DNA of 22,023 nucleotides, from NCBI GenBank assembly GCA_036377055.1, contig DASUZD010000091.1:1-22023 (forward strand). Reading direction: 5' to 3'. The notes under the pieces are model-generated. The model made no database searches. It was not told where the DNA came from and saw only the letters and a list, made by a program, of their open reading frames with translations. Below, in pieces: positions 1-7,012 of this stretch; the first letter of the stretch is position 1; the number at the start of each line of letters is the position of its first letter. The DNA is from DASUZD01 sp036377055. GTDB lineage: Bacteria > Actinomycetota > Thermoleophilia > Gaiellales > Gaiellaceae. Position numbers and translations under genes: made by a program.

Positions 1-236
1 CGAAGCAGGCGGAGGTTGTGTGAGCAGGCGGTCTGCGAGAGCCCGGTGACAGCCGCGAGATCGCAGACGCAGAGCTCGCCGGCCTCGAGCAGCGCCGAGA
101 TCAGGCGAAGGCGCCCGGGGTCGGAGAGGACGCGAAACGTCTCCGCGAGGTCCTGGAAGACGCCGGCCGCCGGCAACCGGTCGAGAACGGCGTTGACGCG
201 CTCCGGGTCGACGCACTCCACGTCACAGCGATCCAT
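1..236 (-). CDS. CadC-like ArsR/SmtB metal-sensing repressor (partial, C-terminus off the left edge)
   Basis: The minus strand from an ATG at 236 reads 78 residues into the window edge. The N-terminus has Cys4 and Cys8, and a winged-helix region contains ELCVCDL with Cys56 and Cys58. The Cys spacing closely follows Staphylococcus CadC, which uses Cys7, Cys11, Cys58 and Cys60 to bind Cd(II), Pb(II) or Bi(III). The following stretch with SQTACSHNLRLL is the DNA-recognition helix of ArsR repressors. By family knowledge such proteins release DNA when metal binds and control an efflux pump; that partner would lie beyond the edge and is not seen. A palindrome lies 25 bp upstream of the start. Assignment to ArsR is firm; the specific metal is inference. 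Confidence 0.9.
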   Translation of the reverse strand, partial: MDRCDVECVDPERVNAVLDRLPAAGVFQDLAETFRVLSDPGRLRLISALLEAGELCVCDLAAVTGLSQTACSHNLRLL

Positions 237-260
237 CGACACCACGCTCGACACCCGAGA

Positions 261-282
261 TACCTTCACAACTGTGAAGATA
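261..282. promoter_or_regulatory. Palindromic operator candidate for the ArsR/CadC-like gene
   Basis: CTTCACA (264-270) and TGTGAAG (273-279) are perfect 7-bp inverted arms around a 2-bp centre. TA/TA pairs at 261-262 and 281-282 extend the symmetry. The size and two-base centre resemble the imperfect 12-2-12 operators of ArsR/SmtB repressors. The location, 25-46 bp before the repressor ATG, fits autoregulation. Binding is inferred. Confidence 0.6.
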
Positions 283-325
283 ACATCGCCGCCCGCCGAT
301 CGACGGCTCGCCGCGGGCAAGCGAC

Positions 326-363
326 GCGTGGCGCCGGACACGACGGCGTGTCCGGCGCCACGC
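326..363. terminator. Strong hairpin terminator after the M28 peptidase gene
   Basis: A perfect 16-bp GC-rich stem (326-341 with 348-363) closes a 6-base loop. It starts 7 bp past the peptidase stop on the minus strand and has no U-tract, as is common for actinobacterial terminators. It also insulates the downstream arsR promoter from peptidase read-through. Confidence 0.8.
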
Positions 364-369
364 AGCTCG

Positions 370-2034
370 TTAGTTCGCTGGTGCCGAGTGCCGGGGAACT
401 TCGCCGGAGATCGGCAGCTTCTTGCTGTAGACGGTGTTGTCGCTCGCCGACATCACCTTCGTGTCGAAGGCCATCTGCACGACCATGTTCGCGAAAGTCC
501 GCGACATGAGCGTGAGCACGTCGGGGTCGTTGTTGCTCAGGTTGTCGCACCACAGGAACGGGTTGTCGACGCAACCACCGTCGAAGCTCGGGATGTTCCC
601 CTCGAAGTTGCCGAGGAACCCGCCGAAGAGGTTGACCTCCTGCTGCGTCTTGCAGCAGTCCTGCCCCGTCAAGACGCCGCTCGCGGGGATCCCGACGAGG
701 TTGAAGTTGAACGCGTCGGTGCCCACGGGCGAGAAGAACTCGTGGTTCTTCCCTTGCGAGGTCAGGTAGCTGACCGCCTGGTCGCGCCCGATCGTCGAGG
801 CCTTGTAGACCCGATTCGGGAACTGCTGCTGCGGTCCACCGAACAGGTTGGGAGCCGCCGGATCGAGGACGCCGAGCGTGTAGTTCGGCGTCGCCGTGAC
901 GTCGGCGTCGAGGTCGTAGCCGATGTGACTCAGCTCGGTCGACGACAGCGAGTCGACGTAGAACGACGAGCCGAGCAGCCCGATCTCCTCACCGCCGAAC
1001 CAGATGAAGCGGAGGTGGTTCGTCGGATTGACGTTCTTCATCTTCTGCGCGATGTTGAGGATGGTCGCGGAGCCGGACGCGTTGTCGAGCATTCCGGCGC
1101 CGTAGATCGCGTCGAGGTGGGCGTCGACGACGACGGTGTGGTTCTTGTCTCCGCCCTTCGAGTCCGCGATCACGTTCCAGTCGAGCCTGTTGGGATCGAA
1201 GATCGCGTCGATGCTGATGTTCATCGTCGGCAGCGGCGTGCTCGCCTGGACGGCCTGCTGGTACTGGTTGTACAGGTCCTGCCCGATTGCGAACGTCGTG
1301 AACGCGACCGGGATGTTCGGGACGAACGGGGTTCCTCCGGCATCGACCAGGCTGCCGACGAGCAGGCCGGTCCGGCCGGGGTTGCCCTCGTTGAAGATGA
1401 TCACACCGGTCGCGCCGGCGCCTTGTGCGTTCTGCACCTTCACCCCGAAGTTGCAGCCGCCCCGCTGGATCAGCGCGATCCGCCCCGGCGTGAAGCCCTG
1501 GAAGTCGGTGCTGGTGCACCCACTCGTCGAGCTCGACGACGGCGTCGGCGGCAGGATGATGCCGCCCGCCGGCTGGAGCGCGGCCTGCGCAATTCCGAGG
1601 CTCCTCCCGGGGCCCCAGTCAGTCGAGAGCACGTAGCTGTGCGCAGTCGGTGAGACCTCGCTGAACGTCGGTATCCCCTTGTACGCGTAGTACTCGAACG
1701 TGTACGGCTGTTCGACGACGCTGTACCCGGCGGCCTGCATCTTGGCCGCGACGTAGTCCGCCGAGGCCTTGTACCCGGGCTCGCCGGAGTTCCGCGACGG
1801 GTGGCCGTCGGGACCCGGATTCGCATCGGCGATCGCCTGGAAGTCCTGCATGATCTTCCAGAGATCGTTCTTTGTGATGCACGGCAGGAGCTTGCTCGGT
1901 GTGTCGTTGACCTGCGTGTCGCAGTTAGGCGGCGGGGCCGCGCCCGCCGGGATTGGCCCGACGAGTGCTACGACAGCGATGCAGAGCGCGACGAGCCACA
2001 AATGCGGTCGTCGCAACTTGAAACGTTGCGGCAT
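370..2034 (-). CDS. Secreted M28-type metallopeptidase with PA domain
   Basis: 554 residues. The N-terminus is a signal peptide: Arg/Lys-rich to residue 9, a hydrophobic stretch about 11-29, and a likely cleavage after AGA near 32-33. A protease-associated insert at about 130-270 carries the RGGCNFGVKVQNAQGAGA pattern. The M28 catalytic half follows with AHLD (His306), LDNASG (Asp317), GGEE (Glu349/350) and ADVTATPN (Asp378), which are dinuclear zinc ligands and the general base in Streptomyces griseus-type aminopeptidases. The last expected ligand, a His between two Cys near the C-terminus, is not apparent: C488-VDNPFLW-C496 stands in its place. The start is fixed by an AGGGGAGGG ribosome site just before the ATG. 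The family releases N-terminal amino acids outside the cell; activity here is uncertain given that residue. Confidence 0.9.
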   Translation of the reverse strand: MPQRFKLRRPHLWLVALCIAVVALVGPIPAGAAPPPNCDTQVNDTPSKLLPCITKNDLWKIMQDFQAIADANPGPDGHPSRNSGEPGYKASADYVAAKMQAAGYSVVEQPYTFEYYAYKGIPTFSEVSPTAHSYVLSTDWGPGRSLGIAQAALQPAGGIILPPTPSSSSTSGCTSTDFQGFTPGRIALIQRGGCNFGVKVQNAQGAGATGVIIFNEGNPGRTGLLVGSLVDAGGTPFVPNIPVAFTTFAIGQDLYNQYQQAVQASTPLPTMNISIDAIFDPNRLDWNVIADSKGGDKNHTVVVDAHLDAIYGAGMLDNASGSATILNIAQKMKNVNPTNHLRFIWFGGEEIGLLGSSFYVDSLSSTELSHIGYDLDADVTATPNYTLGVLDPAAPNLFGGPQQQFPNRVYKASTIGRDQAVSYLTSQGKNHEFFSPVGTDAFNFNLVGIPASGVLTGQDCCKTQQEVNLFGGFLGNFEGNIPSFDGGCVDNPFLWCDNLSNNDPDVLTLMSRTFANMVVQMAFDTKVMSASDNTVYSKKLPISGEVPRHSAPAN

Positions 2035-2065
2035 GTGCCCTCCCCTTAGTTAGTGCGATACAGAC

Positions 2066-2096
2066 CCCGCGCGAGACCCTACGACTTTCGCGCGGG
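2066..2096. repeat. 9-bp inverted repeat in the divergent promoter region
   Basis: CCCGCGCGA (2066-2074) and TCGCGCGGG (2088-2096) are perfect inverted arms around 13 bp. It lies 32 bp upstream of the peptidase ATG and 110 bp upstream of the amidohydrolase ATG. It could be an operator for either gene or a hairpin in a 5' leader. No matching regulator is evident nearby. Confidence 0.5.
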
Positions 2097-2115
2097 AAAG
2101 GCAACAGCCATCTTT

Positions 2116-2153
2116 CCTCGGGGAGCGAGGCTGCGCCCTCGGGAGCGGGCGCA
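2116..2153 (+). promoter_or_regulatory. Two tandem short stem-loops in the leader of the amidohydrolase gene
   Basis: CCTCG/CGAGG (2116-2120 with 2126-2130, 5-base loop) is followed one base later by TGCGCCC/GGGCGCA (2132-2138 with 2147-2153, 8-base loop). They lie 53-90 bp before the ATG at 2206, which has no clear ribosome site. They may be leader RNA structure, but no known riboswitch is recognised, and short GC hairpins arise easily at this GC content. Confidence 0.35.
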
Positions 2154-2205
2154 CGCGGCGATCGACTCGCACCTTCCTTCGCGAGTGCTGCGAACATCCG
2201 CCGGG

Positions 2206-3561
2206 ATGAGGACGCTCCTTCAGCGCGCGACGCTCCTCGTCACCATGGACGACGAGCGGCGCGAGATCCCGGACGGCGCTGTCCTGATCGAGGACGACGC
2301 GATCGCCGCCGTCGGTCCGAGCGCCGAGCTCGACGCGAGCGCCGACCGCACGATCGACTGCCGCGGGATGGTCGTGCTCCCGGGATTGGTGAACACGCAT
2401 CACCACCTGTTTCAGACGCTCACGCGCGCGGGTGCCGCCGCTCCGGACTCGACCCTGTTCCCGTGGCTCCAGGCGCTCTATCCGGTCTGGGCGAACCTCA
2501 CCGGCCGCGACATCTACGTCAGCACAAAGCTCGGGCTGGCTGAGATGCTCCTCTCGGGCTGCACGACGACGTCCGACCACCTGTACGTCTTCCCGAACGA
2601 CGTCACGATCGACGACGAGGTTCGCGCGGCGCTCGAGCTGGGGGTGCGCTTCCACGCGAGCCGCGGGTCGATGTCGCTCGGGCAGAGCCACGGCGGGCTG
2701 CCGCCCGACGACCTCGTCGAGACAGACGAGCTGATCCTCGCCGACACGGAGCGCGCGATCGAGGCGTTCCACGATCCGAGCCGTTTCTCGATGACGAGGA
2801 TCGTCGCGGCGCCGTGCTCGCCGTTCTCGGTGACGGGCGAGCTGATGCGCTCGACGCGCGAGCTCGCGCAGAGCCACGGCGTCATGTGCCACACGCACCT
2901 CGCCGAGACGCTCGACGAGCAGCAGTTCTGCGAGCAGCACTTCCACATGCGCCCGGTCGCGTACGCCGAGTCGCTCGGCTGGCTCGCGAGCGACTGCTGG
3001 TTCGCCCACTGCGTCCATGTCGACGATTCCGAGATCGCGTCGATGGCGAGCGCCGGAGCCGGCGTCGCCCATTGCCCCTCCTCGAACATGCGCCTCGCGT
3101 CCGGGATCGCGCCCGTCGTCGCGATGGTGGCCGCCGGCGTGCACGTCGGCCTCGGCGTCGACGGGAGCGCGTCGAACGACAGCGAGCACGTGCTCGCCGA
3201 GGCCCGCCAGGCCCTCCTCCTACAGCGGGTCGGGACCGGCGACGCGTCGGCGTTCACGGTCAGGCAGGCCTTCGAGCTCGCGACGCGCGGCGGCGCCGCA
3301 GTCCTTGGCCGCGACGACATCGGCCAGCTCGCCCCCGGGATGGCCGCCGACATCGTCGGCTGGCGACTCGAACGGCTGCCCTACGCCGGCGCGCTAGAGG
3401 ATCCCGTCGCGACGCTCGTGCTCTGCCAGCCGCAGAACGTCGACCTCGCGATCGTGAACGGCGTCGAGCGCGTCTCGTCCGGCGAGATCGTCGACCTCGA
3501 CCTGCCGCGCCTCGTCCACGAGCACAACACCGCCGCAGCGGAGCTCTGGACCCGGAGGTAG
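2206..3561 (+). CDS. 8-oxoguanine deaminase-type amidohydrolase
   Basis: 451 residues from the ATG at 2206. This start is chosen because family members begin with a short strand like LLQRATLLVTMD; a GTG at 2185 is an alternative. Amidohydrolase metal and catalytic residues are visible: HHH at 65-67, CHTHLAET at 228-235 (His231, Glu234), FAHCVHVDD at 267-274 and GVDGSASND at 317-325 (Asp319). The SRGSMSLGQSHGGLPPD segment at 152-168 is typical of the 8-oxoguanine deaminase/hydroxyatrazine hydrolase branch of the cytosine-deaminase-like cytosolic enzymes. The likely reaction is 8-oxoguanine to urate plus ammonia, a purine salvage or clean-up step. A related triazine or guanine substrate cannot be excluded. 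No other purine gene is adjacent. It ends 7 bp from the convergent ltrA-like stop. Confidence 0.85.
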   Translation: MRTLLQRATLLVTMDDERREIPDGAVLIEDDAIAAVGPSAELDASADRTIDCRGMVVLPGLVNTHHHLFQTLTRAGAAAPDSTLFPWLQALYPVWANLTGRDIYVSTKLGLAEMLLSGCTTTSDHLYVFPNDVTIDDEVRAALELGVRFHASRGSMSLGQSHGGLPPDDLVETDELILADTERAIEAFHDPSRFSMTRIVAAPCSPFSVTGELMRSTRELAQSHGVMCHTHLAETLDEQQFCEQHFHMRPVAYAESLGWLASDCWFAHCVHVDDSEIASMASAGAGVAHCPSSNMRLASGIAPVVAMVAAGVHVGLGVDGSASNDSEHVLAEARQALLLQRVGTGDASAFTVRQAFELATRGGAAVLGRDDIGQLAPGMAADIVGWRLERLPYAGALEDPVATLVLCQPQNVDLAIVNGVERVSSGEIVDLDLPRLVHEHNTAAAELWTRR

Positions 3562-3568
3562 GAAGGCA

Positions 3569-4729
3569 TTACGACGCCGACGCGGGCACGCGCTGCGCTC
3601 GCGTCTCTGTGCGCGCCTCGCGCCACCAGATGAGCTCGTACGCGTGCAGTCCGACCCAGATTGCGGCCAGGAGCGAGAGCGCGACGAGCGCGGGCACGGC
3701 AAGCGCCACAGGCACGAGTGCAGCGCAGGCGATCGCGGCGACGAAGCGGCCGCCGCCGAGGTGGTGCGAGACGCGCACTCGGAGAGCGACGTACGCGAAC
3801 AGGTAGAGGGCCGGTCCGCCGCACAGCGCAACGGCAGGCACCGTCGCCAGCTCGTCATGGACATGGGCGAGCGTCGTCTTCATCGCAAAGGCAAACAGGA
3901 CGATCCCGGCGACCATCGGCAGATGCAGGTAGGTGTACGCGTCCCGCGCCAGGGCAATCTGCGGCGCGCCGCTCCGGTCGGACAGCAGCTGGTGCGCTCG
4001 GATCGTGAAGAAGTCGAAGTACGCCAACCAGAACGAAGCAGCCACGACGAAACCGAGCACGGCGGCGAGGATGACGGCGGCGCCGAGCCCTGTGCCCCTC
4101 GCGCCGAAGCCGATCGCGACCAGCGACTCGCCGATCGCGATGATCACGATCAGCCCGTGACGCTCGACGAAGTGCGCGGGATGAACCCGCCAGCCGCTCA
4201 ATCCGACGAGGAGCGGCCCGAACAACCCGACGGCGAGCGCGACGACCCAGATCAGGGTCTTGAGCCCACCGTCCACGAAGCCCGCGGCGAGAATAAACGC
4301 GGCCCCGGCGACGGACGAGGGTGCGGTCCGCAGGATCGCCTGCAAGAGATCTCGGTCGCCGCGCACGGAGAGCGCGTAGAGCATGAGCTGCATGACGGCC
4401 ACGATCAGGAACGCCACGCCGAACACGACGCCGTGTCGGCCGAACGTCTCGGGTACGGCCAGGGCGGCCGCGAACATCGCCGCCATCGCGACGAGCGTCG
4501 TCCCCCAGACCAGCGCTTCCCCGGGATCGACGGTGTTCGTCAGCCACGCATAGGCCGCCCATGCCCACCAGAGCGCTGCCAGGACCAGGAGGCCGTGTCC
4601 GACGCCGCTCCAGGTCGGATTGTCCGAGAAGACCGTTGTGACCTGCGTGAACCCGAAGACGAAGACGAGGTCGAAGAAGAGCTCGAGCGGCGTCACCCGT
4701 TGCTCGCGCTCGAGTTGCTGCTCGCTCAC
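3569..4729 (-). CDS. LtrA-family (low temperature requirement A) membrane protein
   Basis: 386 residues from a GTG. The family signature is near the N-terminus (VTPLELFFDLVFVFGFTQVT) and again in the middle (FVERHGLIVIIAIGESLVAIG). At least ten hydrophobic segments run through the protein, so it is an integral membrane protein. LtrA was named from a cold-sensitive Listeria mutant; the molecular role is not known. The start lies 9 bp beyond the stop of the upstream flavoprotein gene, so the two are probably co-transcribed and translationally linked; no separate ribosome site is evident. It converges with the amidohydrolase gene. Confidence 0.9.
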   Translation of the reverse strand: MSEQQLEREQRVTPLELFFDLVFVFGFTQVTTVFSDNPTWSGVGHGLLVLAALWWAWAAYAWLTNTVDPGEALVWGTTLVAMAAMFAAALAVPETFGRHGVVFGVAFLIVAVMQLMLYALSVRGDRDLLQAILRTAPSSVAGAAFILAAGFVDGGLKTLIWVVALAVGLFGPLLVGLSGWRVHPAHFVERHGLIVIIAIGESLVAIGFGARGTGLGAAVILAAVLGFVVAASFWLAYFDFFTIRAHQLLSDRSGAPQIALARDAYTYLHLPMVAGIVLFAFAMKTTLAHVHDELATVPAVALCGGPALYLFAYVALRVRVSHHLGGGRFVAAIACAALVPVALAVPALVALSLLAAIWVGLHAYELIWWREARTETRAQRVPASAS

Positions 4730-4738
4730 GGCGCGAGG

Positions 4739-6202
4739 CTACGCTCGAGCTGGGCGCGGCGCCAGGTGCGCGTGGACCAGCTGCACCGCCATCGCGCCCT
4801 CGCCGACGGCGGTCGCGCAACGCTTCGTCGACCCGGAGCGGACGTCGCCCGCGGCGAAGATGCCGGGGACGCTCGTCTCGAGCAGGTAGTCGGCCTCAGC
4901 CGCGGGGCCGGTGAGAACGAACCCGTTGCTGTCGCGCTCGACGGCGTCGTCGAGCCATTCGGTGCACGGCCGCGCCCCGAGGAAGAAGAACAGGAAGGAG
5001 AACGGCAGGCGCTCCCCGCTCTTCAGCGTGACCGCCTCGAGCCGCCCGTCCGTCCCGTGGAGGGCGGCGATCTCGCTGCGATCCCGGACGCTGACGCCGT
5101 AGCGATCGAGCTCGCGGATCAGGTAGTCGGACATCGTCTCGTGCAGGTCGGCGCGCCGGTGGAGCAGGGTGACGAGCGCGCCGCCACGGGCCAGCCAGAC
5201 CGCGGCTTGCCCGGCCGAGTTGCCGCCGCCGACGACGGCGACGCGCGACGCGCCGCAGAGTTGCGCCTCGGGTGGCCCGGCAGCGTAGAAGGCCGTCAGG
5301 CCCTCGTAGTGCACGAGGTCCTCCAGCGGCAGGCGTCGGTAGTCGGCGCCTGTGGCGAGGATGACCGCGCGCGCAGCGATCTCGTGCCCCTCCTCCAAGT
5401 GGACGACGTGTCGTCCGTTACCCGACTCGAGAGCGATCGCCCGGTACGGCGTCGCGGGTCGCGCCCCGAACTTTCGCGCCTGGGTGATCGCGCGCCCGGC
5501 GAGCTCTGTGCCGCTGATCCCTGCCGGGAAGCCGAGGTAGTTCTCGATCCTGCGCGACGATCCCGCCTGGCCGCCGAGCGCCGTGCTCTCCAGGACGAGC
5601 GTGTCGAGACCCTCGGAAGCGCCGTAGACCGCTGCCGCGAGGCCCGCCGGACCGCCGCCGACGACGAGGAGGTCCGCCTCTTCCCGCGGCGCCAGCTCAC
5701 GTCCGATCCCGAGCGCGCGCAGGACCTGCCCGTTCGACGGCCGGCGCAGCTCGGCGCCACCCGGCAGCCGCACCAGCGGCAGCTCCGTCTCGCCGTCCGG
5801 CGACGCGTCCTGCCAGGTGAACGGCAGCCGGTTCGCGCGCGCGAAGTCGAGCATCCGCTTCGTCGCCTCGGACGAGTGCGGCCCGACGATCTCCAGGCCG
5901 ATTCCCTGGACTCGTTGGAGAGCTTCCCGCCGGGCGATGAACGTCGCGAGGACGAGGTCGCTTAGCGGGCCGTCCTCGACCAGCAGCGCGCGCAGCGCCT
6001 CGCGCTCGACCGCGATGTACCGCAACGGCAGCATCACGACCGCCGTCAGGAAGACCGTCTGCCCGGAGAGGAGGTTCAGCTCGCCCAGGAAGCCCGAGGC
6101 GCCGTGGCGGGCGATCTCGTTGCCAGCGGCGTCGACGATCGCGACCTCGCCCTCACGGATGGCGACGAACGGGTACGTCGCGTCGCCGACCGTGTACAGC
6201 AC
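4739..6202 (-). CDS. Thioredoxin-reductase-like flavoprotein with cNMP-binding-like N-domain (N-terminus frameshifted)
   Basis: The open frame from GTG 6202 gives 487 residues. Residues about 1-95 are most of a CRP-type cyclic-nucleotide-binding beta-roll (GDATYPF, IREGEVAIV, GFLGELNLLSG). Residues about 100-150 form a small glutaredoxin-like linker. From about 178 there is an FAD-binding VVGGGPAGLAAAVYG and at about 320 an NADP-binding VAVVGGGNSAGQAA, closing with GIFAAGDVRSGSTKRCATAVGEGA. The redox CxxC of true thioredoxin reductases is absent; only one Cys (in EAQLC) is near that position, so it is a pyridine-nucleotide flavoprotein of unknown acceptor. The start is artificial: in-frame residues just upstream (GEERTARVGDV) continue the domain but have no initiator, while the true N-terminus is in another frame. 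It lies between tetR and ltrA, in an operon-like array. Confidence 0.8.
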   Translation of the reverse strand: MLYTVGDATYPFVAIREGEVAIVDAAGNEIARHGASGFLGELNLLSGQTVFLTAVVMLPLRYIAVEREALRALLVEDGPLSDLVLATFIARREALQRVQGIGLEIVGPHSSEATKRMLDFARANRLPFTWQDASPDGETELPLVRLPGGAELRRPSNGQVLRALGIGRELAPREEADLLVVGGGPAGLAAAVYGASEGLDTLVLESTALGGQAGSSRRIENYLGFPAGISGTELAGRAITQARKFGARPATPYRAIALESGNGRHVVHLEEGHEIAARAVILATGADYRRLPLEDLVHYEGLTAFYAAGPPEAQLCGASRVAVVGGGNSAGQAAVWLARGGALVTLLHRRADLHETMSDYLIRELDRYGVSVRDRSEIAALHGTDGRLEAVTLKSGERLPFSFLFFFLGARPCTEWLDDAVERDSNGFVLTGPAAEADYLLETSVPGIFAAGDVRSGSTKRCATAVGEGAMAVQLVHAHLAPRPARA

Positions 6203-6293
6203 GTCGCCGACCCGTGCGGTTCGCTCCTCGCCCAGGGCGGGCGAGCGTCGCCAGCTGGGACGGAGACAGCGTAGGACTCGCGGGAGCGGCCAC
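6203..6293 (-). pseudogene. Displaced N-terminal segment of the flavoprotein gene (apparent +1 frameshift near 6231-6241)
   Basis: In one minus frame the DNA reads ASPTLSPSQLATLAR, the usual opening helix of CNB-domain flavoproteins of this type. In the next frame it reads LGEERTARVGDVLYTVGD, the first strands of the same domain. Removing one C from the CCC run at plus 6235-6237 joins them as LATLARLGEERTARVGDVLY. The probable start is GTG 6293, with AGGAG at 6306-6310 on the opposite strand reading; GTG 6356, overlapping tetR, is an alternative. Either a sequencing or assembly error or a real mutation explains it. Confidence 0.65.
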
Positions 6294-6339
6294 GAGGCCA
6301 GGGTACTCCTGCGCGCGCGGCGTAGGCGGGAATCCTCGA

Positions 6340-6936
6340 CTAGGAGGCGGCCGCACGTGCGACGGCCACCATCAGCCGCACTGCTTCGTCGGCCCGGCAG
6401 CCTTGGCCGCGAACGAGCGACTGCCAGGTGCGGAAGTCGAGGGCGTGGCCGAGCGCGCGGCGAACCCGCGTCCTCGCCTCTCCCCGGCTCGGACAGCCAG
6501 CGAGCAGCACCTCGCGCACGTCTTCGAGGTACTGGACGCGGTAGGCGCTCATCTCGCGCAGGATCGGCAACACGGGCGCGTCGCGATGGATGTTCTCGAG
6601 CAGCGGCTCGAGCCGCTCGTAGTAGTCGTAGAGCGCACGCAGCGCCGCCTCCAAGCGCTCGCCCGGATCCTCGATCGAGCGCCAGGAGGTCGGGTCGGGC
6701 GGGGGAACCGTCGCCCGCACGTGGCCCGAGCAGGCGCGAAAGAGCGCGTCGGCGTCGGGGAAGTGCGCGTACACGGTCGGGCGCGTCACGCCTGCTCGCT
6801 CGGCGATCGCGGCCACGCTCGTCCGCGCCGGCCCGACCGTCGTGTGGAGCTCGACGGCCGCCCCGACGATTCGCTGCCGCGTCTCTTCCTGGCGCTCCGC
6901 GCGCCGCTTCAGCTCATATGTTCGGGTCGACGGCAT
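6340..6936 (-). CDS. TetR-family transcriptional regulator
   Basis: 198 residues from ATG 6936; a GTG at 6951 would add five. The TetR helix-turn-helix spans about 20-65, with RQRIVGAAVELH, TSVAAIAERAGVTRPTVYAHFPDADALFRA. The rest is an all-helical ligand-binding and dimerisation domain with no recognised ligand signature. It is divergent from the cupin gene, whose promoter starts 6 bp from this ATG, so it probably represses both. The flavoprotein and ltrA follow on the same strand, giving a likely regulon of tetR, flavoprotein, ltrA and cupin. Ligand unknown. Confidence 0.9.
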   Translation of the reverse strand: MPSTRTYELKRRAERQEETRQRIVGAAVELHTTVGPARTSVAAIAERAGVTRPTVYAHFPDADALFRACSGHVRATVPPPDPTSWRSIEDPGERLEAALRALYDYYERLEPLLENIHRDAPVLPILREMSAYRVQYLEDVREVLLAGCPSRGEARTRVRRALGHALDFRTWQSLVRGQGCRADEAVRLMVAVARAAAS

Positions 6937-6941
6937 TTCGC

Positions 6942-6970
6942 TTGACACCACTGTAGGTGAACTCTATCCT
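6942..6970 (+). promoter_or_regulatory. Sigma70-type promoter of the cupin gene
   Basis: TTGACA (6942-6947) and TATCCT (6965-6970) are separated by exactly 17 bp. This is a full-match -35 and a four-of-six -10 box, about 43 bp before the cupin ATG and after the tetR start. It is the clearest promoter in the window and would be active unless repressed. Confidence 0.75.
6946..6959. promoter_or_regulatory. Possible TetR operator inside the cupin promoter
   Basis: CACC (6946-6949) and GGTG (6956-6959) form a small inverted repeat with a 6-bp centre, inside the -35/-10 spacer. A repressor bound here would block the promoter and lie against the tetR start. The arms are short, so this is a suggestion only. 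Confidence 0.35.
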
Positions 6971-7012
6971 AGCAAATCACTTGACGAGCCTGTAAATCGA
7001 AAGGAGACCGAG

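Noticed and set aside
16..1653. Long plus-strand open frame (545 codons) opposite the ArsR and peptidase genes
   Set aside because: Arg/Val/Glu-rich shadow typical of high-GC antisense frames; the minus-strand genes carry real motifs.
3644..5965. 773-codon plus-strand open frame
   Set aside because: Antisense to the LtrA and flavoprotein genes, of biased composition and no domain; spans two real genes.
6981..6986. Second TTGACG as an alternative -35 for the cupin gene
   Set aside because: No -10 at a suitable distance before the ribosome site.
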